38,893 bases of DNA from Bacillota bacterium (GTDB lineage Bacteria > Bacillota > Bacilli > Bu12). The position numbers and the translations under genes were made by a program. This document shows positions 33,817 through 38,893 of the stretch, in pieces; position 1 is the stretch's first letter, and each line of letters starts with the position of its first letter. The notes under the pieces are model-generated. The model was not told the origin of the DNA and did not search any database. It saw only the letters and a list, made by a program, of their open reading frames with translations. The stretch lies in contig JADBKH010000019.1 of NCBI GenBank assembly GCA_014896485.1, positions 1 to 38,893 of the forward strand, given 5' to 3'.

Positions 33817-35028
33817 ATGGCTCACATCGTGTTAGGCGTCACCGGAAGCATCGCGGCCTTCAAGGCTGCTGATTTGTCCAGCTATCTGACCAGGCGCGGG
33901 GATCGCGTCGATGTGGTCATGACCCGTGCTGCTATCTCCCTTATCGCTCCGACAACCTTTCAGGCGTTGACGCACCGGCCGGTCTATTCGGGCGTCTTTG
34001 AGGAACATGATCCTGCGCGGATCGCCCATATCGCCTTGGCCGACGATGCCGACTTGATCGTCATCGCCCCGGCCAGCGCCGATTTTATCGCTCGTGCTGC
34101 GCTAGGGACTGGCAGCGAGATGCTCGATACCGTCTTGCTCGCAAGCCATTCTCCGGTGCTCTTTGTGCCGGCAATGAATGTGCATATGTATACGCACCCA
34201 GCCGTTCAACAGAACCTGTCCCGCTTGGCGCAGTGGGGGTATCAGGTAATGGAGCCTGCAGAGGGCAACTTGGCCTGCGGGTATGAGGGTAAGGGACGTT
34301 TTCCAGAGATCGAGGCGATCGTCGCATTCATCGACCGACTGTTGCAGCCTGCCCCGCGCGACCTGGAGGGGGTGCGGCTGCTGGTGACGGCAGGGGGTAC
34401 CCGTGAGCCGCTCGATCCTGTCCGTTACCTGGGGAACCGCTCTTCCGGAAAGATGGGCCACGCCTTGGCGCAGCAGGCAGTACGCCGTGGAGCTTTGGTC
34501 ACCTTGGTCACGGCTTCGGCGCTGCCGGCTCCCAATGGGGTGGAGACCATTCGCGTTTCGACCGCTGAAGAGATGGCAAGTGCAGTCTTGTCCCGCGTTT
34601 CTTCAGCCGACGTGATCTGTGCCGCTGCTGCTGTAGCAGATTTCCGCGTAGAAAAGCCCCATCCACGCAAGATCAAGAAAGAGGGGCGGACACAGTGGCA
34701 GCTGGACCTGATCCCTACGACCGATATCCTGCAACAAGTTGCTCAGCAACGGCGTCCCGATCAAGTGCTTGTCGGTTTTGCGGCAGAGACCGATCAGGTC
34801 GTGGAAAATGCCCGCAAAAAGTTGCAGGAGAAAAGGTTGGACCTGGTCGTTGCCAACGATGTCTCTCAACCCGGATCCGGTTTTGAGGCCGAGAACGATC
34901 AGGTGTGGTTGGTCACCCGAGAAGGTGTAGAAGCGCTGCCGTTGCTCCCCAAGACGGAAGTCGCCGATCACATCCTCGATCGCGTCGTGCAACTGCGGGG
35001 CCAAAAGATGGCAGAAAGTGTTCGCTGA
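33817..35028 (+). CDS. coaBC: Phosphopantothenoylcysteine decarboxylase / synthetase
   Basis: A bifunctional enzyme of coenzyme A synthesis. The N-terminal CoaC flavoprotein domain (about residues 1-180) has VTGSIAAFKAADL, the APASADFIARAALG FMN-binding segment, VPAMNVHMYTHPAV and the active cysteine in GNLACGYEGKGR. The C-terminal CoaB domain (about 185-400) has LLVTAGGTREPLDPVRYLGNRSSGKMGHALA, AAAVADFRV and VLVGFAAETD. The length of 403 residues is normal. GAGAGGGAAAAG precedes the ATG. It overlaps priA by 11 bases. Confidence 0.95.
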   Translation: MAHIVLGVTGSIAAFKAADLSSYLTRRGDRVDVVMTRAAISLIAPTTFQALTHRPVYSGVFEEHDPARIAHIALADDADLIVIAPASADFIARAALGTGSEMLDTVLLASHSPVLFVPAMNVHMYTHPAVQQNLSRLAQWGYQVMEPAEGNLACGYEGKGRFPEIEAIVAFIDRLLQPAPRDLEGVRLLVTAGGTREPLDPVRYLGNRSSGKMGHALAQQAVRRGALVTLVTASALPAPNGVETIRVSTAEEMASAVLSRVSSADVICAAAAVADFRVEKPHPRKIKKEGRTQWQLDLIPTTDILQQVAQQRRPDQVLVGFAAETDQVVENARKKLQEKRLDLVVANDVSQPGSGFEAENDQVWLVTREGVEALPLLPKTEVADHILDRVVQLRGQKMAESVR

Positions 35029-37213
35029 CGTCGTCGTCTGGCGCTCCGTCGAGGGCAGGGAAGCACGTTTCTCGTACGCCGTTCCCCCTGAGTTTGTGCC
35101 GAATCTGGCGGTGGGGACGCGGGCACGCGTTCCATTTGGGAAGGGCACCGCGATGGGCGTGGTGTGGCAACTGCGGGACGAAGTTCCCGAATTGCCGACG
35201 ATCCGCCCCCTTCACGCCGTGATCGATGCCTTACCACCCTATACGCCAGAGATGCTCGACATCGCTTCCTGGCTTTCCTCCCACGAAATTGTCTCATTGG
35301 CAGCTGTCTTGCGGGCCATGACACCTAGACATCTGCGCCCTTTCTCTCCCGCTCTCGCGCTCGTCGCTGACCCGGACCAAGTCGCGCAAGGCCATGTCCC
35401 GCAAGGGGTGCGTTTGCGTGCGCTGTGGAACCGTTTACAGCAACGTCCGCTGCCTAAAGAAGCACTCGATGCTGCAGAGCGGGCCGCCGCCAATCGGCTT
35501 GTCGCGCGGGGATTCGCAAAGTGGGTGGAACGTCGACCAGATATCGAGGCAACAGCGGTGGCAGGCGAAACGCTTCCCCCATCCCCTGCATTGACAGAGG
35601 AACAGCAACGGGCAGCCGATGCAGTAGGTGCTGCGATGGCTTCAAAACGTGCCGATCGTTTCTTGCTACAGGGTGTGACCGGGAGTGGAAAGACGGAGGT
35701 CTATCTCCGTTTGGCCGAATGGGCATTGGCCCAAGGGCGCAGCGCCCTTATCCTGCTGCCCGAGATTGCTTTGACGCCACAGATGGAACAGCGGTTCGTA
35801 CAGCGTTTGGGTGCTCGTGTGGTCGTCTGGCACAGTCAGCTCAATGAGGGTGAACGGAGCGACGCTTTTTGGCACGTGCGTACCCAGCGTGCAGTCGTTG
35901 CGGTTGGCGTACGCTCGGCGGTTTTTTTGCCATTTGCCGACCTGGGGCTGCTCGTCTGCGACGAGGAACAGGAAGAGAGTTATCGCCAACAGGAGTCGCC
36001 CCATTACGACGCTCGAGAAGTGGCCTGGGCACGGGCGCGTTACCACCATGCACCGCTGCTCTTTGGGTCGGCGACGCCGTCGGTCGAAACCGCGTACCAG
36101 GTCAAGCAGGGCCGTCTGAAGCCGCTTTACCTTACGGCGCGTTTTCAGCGGCGTCCGTTGCCTCAAGTCCAGCTGGTCGATCTTCGCAAAGATCGTCCCT
36201 TTGTGGGCAGTGGCGGGATGATCACCCAGCCGTTGCTCGACGGGCTGACGGCGGCGCTTGATGCAGGGGAACAGGCGATGCTGCTGCTCAACCGGCGAGG
36301 CTATCACGCCGTCTGGCTCTGCCCCTCGTGCGGTGCGGCGGTCCGCTGCCCTCACTGTGACGTAGCCCTTACCTTGCATCGTCGCAAACAGGAAGACGTG
36401 CTGATTTGTCACCTGTGCGGGTACGCCACGGTACCGCCCCTGACCTGCAGCTTTTGTGGACACCGGATGCATGGATTGGGTTTTGGAACGCAACAACTCG
36501 AAACTGTCGTGCAGGCGCTGCTGCCGAACGCGTCGGTGTTGCGTATGGATCGCGATACCATGGAACGCAAAGGGGCCTACGCTCGGGCAATCGAAACGTT
36601 TCAAAAGCGCCAGGCACAGATTTTGATCGGCACACAAATGATCGCCAAAGGACACGATTTCCCCTACGTTTCGTTTTGTGGCGTAATCGCAGCCGATCAA
36701 GCGCTCTTTTTGCCCGATTTTCGCGCAGCAGAGCGTACGTTCCAGACATTGACCCAACTGGCCGGACGCTCTGGACGTGGAGAGCGCCCGGGTCACGTGG
36801 TCATCCAGACCTACAATCCCGATCACTATGCAATTCGCTATGCCGCTCAACAAGATGTCGAGCATTTCATCCAGGAAGAACTGCACGTCCGCCAGCAGAC
36901 CAAGACACCGCCGTTTTGGCGCTTGGTCATGCTGCGCCTGGTAGGGGAGGATCAAGTCGCCGTGCAGCGCGTCGCCGCAGCCACTGCCGAGACGATGCGC
37001 CAGAAGATGGCACGTTTTGCCGAAGTGCTCGGTCCAGCTCCCAGCTATCGGGCCCGTGTCGAGGATCGTTACCGCTACCAGCTGATCGTACGTACGCGCC
37101 ATCTTGCCACCACGCGAGAAGCCATCGAAGCTTGGCACGATGCTGCGTTCGCAACGTTGCGCCGCATGCATGTGCAAGCGGTGGTAGACATGCATCCATC
37201 CGGATTGTTGTAA
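35018..37213 (+). CDS. priA: Primosomal protein N' (PriA replication-restart helicase)
   Basis: PriA recognises stalled forks and reloads the replisome. The 731-residue product has the N-terminal 3'-DNA-binding domain (about 1-100), helicase motif I GVTGSGKTEVY (about 217-227), motif II DEEQ (D315-Q318; relatives usually have DEEH), and motif III region LLFGSATPSVET. Four zinc-binding cysteine pairs follow: CPSC, CPHC, CHLC and CSFC, between about 432 and 480. IGTQMIAKGHDFPYV and QLAGRSGRGERPG (motifs V-VI) are also present. GTG 35018 overlaps coaBC. The H-to-Q change in motif II is noted; otherwise complete. Confidence 0.95.
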   Translation: MFADVVVWRSVEGREARFSYAVPPEFVPNLAVGTRARVPFGKGTAMGVVWQLRDEVPELPTIRPLHAVIDALPPYTPEMLDIASWLSSHEIVSLAAVLRAMTPRHLRPFSPALALVADPDQVAQGHVPQGVRLRALWNRLQQRPLPKEALDAAERAAANRLVARGFAKWVERRPDIEATAVAGETLPPSPALTEEQQRAADAVGAAMASKRADRFLLQGVTGSGKTEVYLRLAEWALAQGRSALILLPEIALTPQMEQRFVQRLGARVVVWHSQLNEGERSDAFWHVRTQRAVVAVGVRSAVFLPFADLGLLVCDEEQEESYRQQESPHYDAREVAWARARYHHAPLLFGSATPSVETAYQVKQGRLKPLYLTARFQRRPLPQVQLVDLRKDRPFVGSGGMITQPLLDGLTAALDAGEQAMLLLNRRGYHAVWLCPSCGAAVRCPHCDVALTLHRRKQEDVLICHLCGYATVPPLTCSFCGHRMHGLGFGTQQLETVVQALLPNASVLRMDRDTMERKGAYARAIETFQKRQAQILIGTQMIAKGHDFPYVSFCGVIAADQALFLPDFRAAERTFQTLTQLAGRSGRGERPGHVVIQTYNPDHYAIRYAAQQDVEHFIQEELHVRQQTKTPPFWRLVMLRLVGEDQVAVQRVAAATAETMRQKMARFAEVLGPAPSYRARVEDRYRYQLIVRTRHLATTREAIEAWHDAAFATLRRMHVQAVVDMHPSGLL

Positions 37214-37288
37214 GTCCGACCTTTTCGAAGTTCTTGAGGGAACACTCCCCCTTCCTCTATTTTATAAAATTCTTATTTTGCAACACAT

Positions 37289-37410
37289 GGTATACCGATA
37301 AACGGTGGTTTGGAATAATATAGAAAAATACCGGCAAAAGAAGCACCGATCCGCAGAAATTTCTTGCAATACACCCTGAGACACTTGAGGTGAAGGAGAA
37401 TTGGTATACC
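37289..37410. promoter_or_regulatory. Paired GGTATACC operator-like sites before the oxidoreductase operon
   Basis: The palindrome GGTATACC occurs at 37289-37296 (as ATGGTATACCGA) and 37403-37410 (as TTGGTATACCAT), 114 bases apart. Both lie in the AT-rich gap between priA and the oxidoreductase operon. TTGGTATACCAA-like palindromes are typical of GntR-family operators. Spacing near eleven helical turns would suit looping. No regulator is encoded nearby. Confidence 0.45.
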
Positions 37411-37435
37411 ATCTTTCCTGCAAGAAGACTTTGGT

Positions 37436-38531
37436 ATGTTAAGTGCATTCAGTCAAAAGGACGTATCTCGCAAAGAAGAGGTGCATCCGATGGCAGGCGG
37501 CTCGGTCGATGTTACTACCGGGGCATTTTTCAAAAAACCTGGCAGCGCTTATCACCAAAACACTTGTACAGGCGGCAAGACTGGACGGTAAGATAGGGGG
37601 TACGGTGCAACGCAACGGAGATTCTCCGGAACGCCACGGCATTCCCGCGAAGCAATTTTCCGTAATCGCAGAGTCGGAAAAAGAGCTGCACGTTGAGATG
37701 GCCAAATACCAGCCGGACAACGTGCGGGTGATCTGCGTGATGGACGATACGTTGGCCAAAGGCGTGGAATCTTGGGCCTGGTATGGCGTACAGCCCATCC
37801 ATATCAACCTGCAACCCGGGGGAACTGTCCTCTTCATTTCCCATCGCACGCCGCAAGAACTGCTGCAGTTTGTTCCACGCAAGCCGTTTGATTGGAAGAT
37901 AGCCATTTTAGACGGAGATCCATGCTTTGCAGGCTTATGGGTCTACAAAGACGATGGTATAGATTATCGCACCATCGGTGCCGTAGCTCACATTGAGCCG
38001 ACACTGGTCTCCATCCATGCGCTACGTGAGCATGTCAGCAAGCTTCCGGACGCCGAACGCAAATTACAGGCTTTGGAAGCTGGATATGCCAGGGTCCGTA
38101 TCTACCCTGTCCAAGCGGGGGAAGGCGCCGAAGACACCTATGTGCCTGTGGAGAAACCCGGATGGACGGAGATGCGGGAAGGATTGGTGATCCCAGCTGT
38201 TCCAATGGGCCAAAACAACGAGCTGTTCAAGAAATATACCACGCGTACCCAGCGACCTGTCATCCGTTTTGATACCTGCATCAAGTGTGAGCAGTGCTAT
38301 ATCGAATGCCCAGACGAGTGTTTCGAGATTGCGGGCGATGGCTACTTTATCGTGAATTATGAGCACTGTTGTGGTTGTGGCATCTGCTCTGAAATTTGCC
38401 CCGTCGAGGGGTGTATCACGATGGTCGACGAATTGCGTTTTGAAAGTAACGAGGATCTCCACGAACTCTATGTCCAGGATCCCCAATTGTACAACGATTA
38501 CATCAGTGAAAAATTGGAAGCGGTGAGGTGA
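37436..38531 (+). CDS. 2-oxoacid:ferredoxin oxidoreductase gamma-delta fusion
   Basis: This subunit carries a pyruvate/2-oxoacid:ferredoxin oxidoreductase gamma domain followed by a delta-type ferredoxin. The gamma part includes TLVQAARLDGKIGGTVQRNGDSPERHGIPAKQF and DDTLAKGVESWAWYGVQP. The ferredoxin has two 4Fe-4S motifs, CIKCEQCYIECP and CCGCGICSEICP, at the C-terminus. The N-terminus is in another frame: ATG 37436 or ATG 37490 (the latter with AGAAGAGG upstream) begins ...MAGGSVDVTTGAFFKKPGSAY. The main frame takes over at ITKTLVQ, which fits a two-base loss at about 37547. Without that reading, the main frame would have to start at GTG 37443, with no ribosome site. It is followed by the alpha subunit in an operon. 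Confidence 0.8.
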
Positions 38532-38536
38532 ACAGG

Positions 38537-38893
38537 ATGGCAAGTGTCGTTGAGCCGGCAAAAGAGCTCGAACATGAGGAGATCATGACGGGCTGCGAGG
38601 CTGTGGCCCATGCCATTCGCCTTGCTGATGTAGATGTCATGGCAGCTTATCCAATCAGGCCCTACGATTCGGTGATGTCTGCCGTTTCCAAAATGATTGG
38701 CAAAGGGCAGATGGATGCTGAATTTATCGTTGCCGAATCGGAACATTCTCAGTTTGAGATTGCCAAGCATGCTTCAGCGGTTGGGGCGCGTACCTTTATC
38801 GGCTCTTTAGGTGTCGGCTGGATGTACGGGATGGAAGCGCTTGTCGTCACGGCTTCCCTGCGACTTCCTGTTTTGGCTTTGGTCGGAAACGGG
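38537..38893 (+). CDS. 2-oxoacid:ferredoxin oxidoreductase alpha subunit, 5' part
   Basis: The first 119 residues of the alpha subunit: MASVVEPAKELEHEE, then MTGCEAVAHAIRLADVDVMAAYPIRPYDSVMSAV and FIVAESEHSQFEIAKHASAVGARTFIGSLGVGWMYGMEAL. This is the pyrimidine-domain start of pyruvate or 2-oxoacid:ferredoxin oxidoreductases, which convert a 2-oxoacid plus CoA to acyl-CoA, CO2 and reduced ferredoxin. The ATG has an AGGTGAACAGG ribosome site and lies five bases after the gamma-delta stop. The gene continues beyond the window. The substrate (pyruvate or another oxoacid) cannot be decided here. Confidence 0.88.
   Translation, partial: MASVVEPAKELEHEEIMTGCEAVAHAIRLADVDVMAAYPIRPYDSVMSAVSKMIGKGQMDAEFIVAESEHSQFEIAKHASAVGARTFIGSLGVGWMYGMEALVVTASLRLPVLALVGNG

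Noticed and set aside
37443-37489. GTG 37443 as the start of the oxidoreductase gamma-delta gene.
   Set aside because: No ribosome site precedes it and the encoded residues (HSVKRTYLAKKRCIRW) do not resemble the family, whereas the adjacent frame does.

Overview
The window looks like a chromosome segment of a Gram-positive bacterium of the class Bacilli, most likely near the Alicyclobacillaceae; the genus is not resolved. Four things point there: the housekeeping order rqcH - Ca2+ P-type ATPase - remA - gmk - rpoZ - coaBC - priA, which matches the Bacillus subtilis yloA-yloB-(yloC)-ylzA-gmk-ylzH-yloI-priA block; the RemA protein; strong GGAGG-type ribosome sites with many GTG/TTG starts; and a moderately GC-rich coding style in the right-hand 15 kb.

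Layout. (1) 1-3809: end of a high-affinity potassium uptake operon: kdpB 3' end, kdpC, an unrecognised ORF, and a KdpD-type sensor that carries its sensor/USP module twice and has no kinase. (2) About 3810-10090: a Tn7-like transposon with tnsA, a broken tnsB, tnsC and tniQ. Its right end is a set of 17-18 bp repeats that stops exactly beside the phosphorylation motif of a second kdpB, present only as an antisense fragment. (3) 10779-13111: kdpD (membrane/GAF/kinase half only) and kdpE. The input and kinase halves of KdpD are therefore separate genes, about 7 kb apart, with the transposon between them. (4) 13183-20880: a graveyard of mobile DNA. It holds an IS256-family remnant cut by an IS3-family remnant, itself cut by a 3.2-kb three-gene DDE transposon (zinc-ribbon/HTH protein, transposase, ATPase) with well-matched terminal inverted repeats. 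After these come an IS110-family remnant, a trio of tyrosine recombinases (RIT-like), a 30-bp palindrome, a further recombinase tail and the 3' end of a group II intron. (5) 21048-22941: divergent phzF-like and lysR-type genes. (6) 22943-24293: a decayed methyltransferase tail, the 5' half of another group II intron and a phoH 3' end. (7) 24244-37213: the conserved housekeeping block. A decayed formamidase gene plus dapF and dapL (lysine/peptidoglycan precursor synthesis) sit about where yloC lies in B. subtilis. (8) 37436-38893: start of a 2-oxoacid:ferredoxin oxidoreductase operon (gamma-delta fusion, then alpha, cut by the window end).

How it works together. The kdp genes would form potassium-limitation sensing and uptake, with signal input (tandem KdpD/USP protein) apparently acting in trans on the KdpD kinase and KdpE. 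Most mobile elements are dead: tnsB, the small transposon's ATPase, and the first and third recombinases of the trio all carry frameshifts or stop codons. The most unusual items are the split, tandem-duplicated KdpD sensor, the Tn7-like end at the P-type ATPase DKTGT codons, and the three-gene transposon with mismatched flanks. All calls come from reading sequence and translations; no database search was run.
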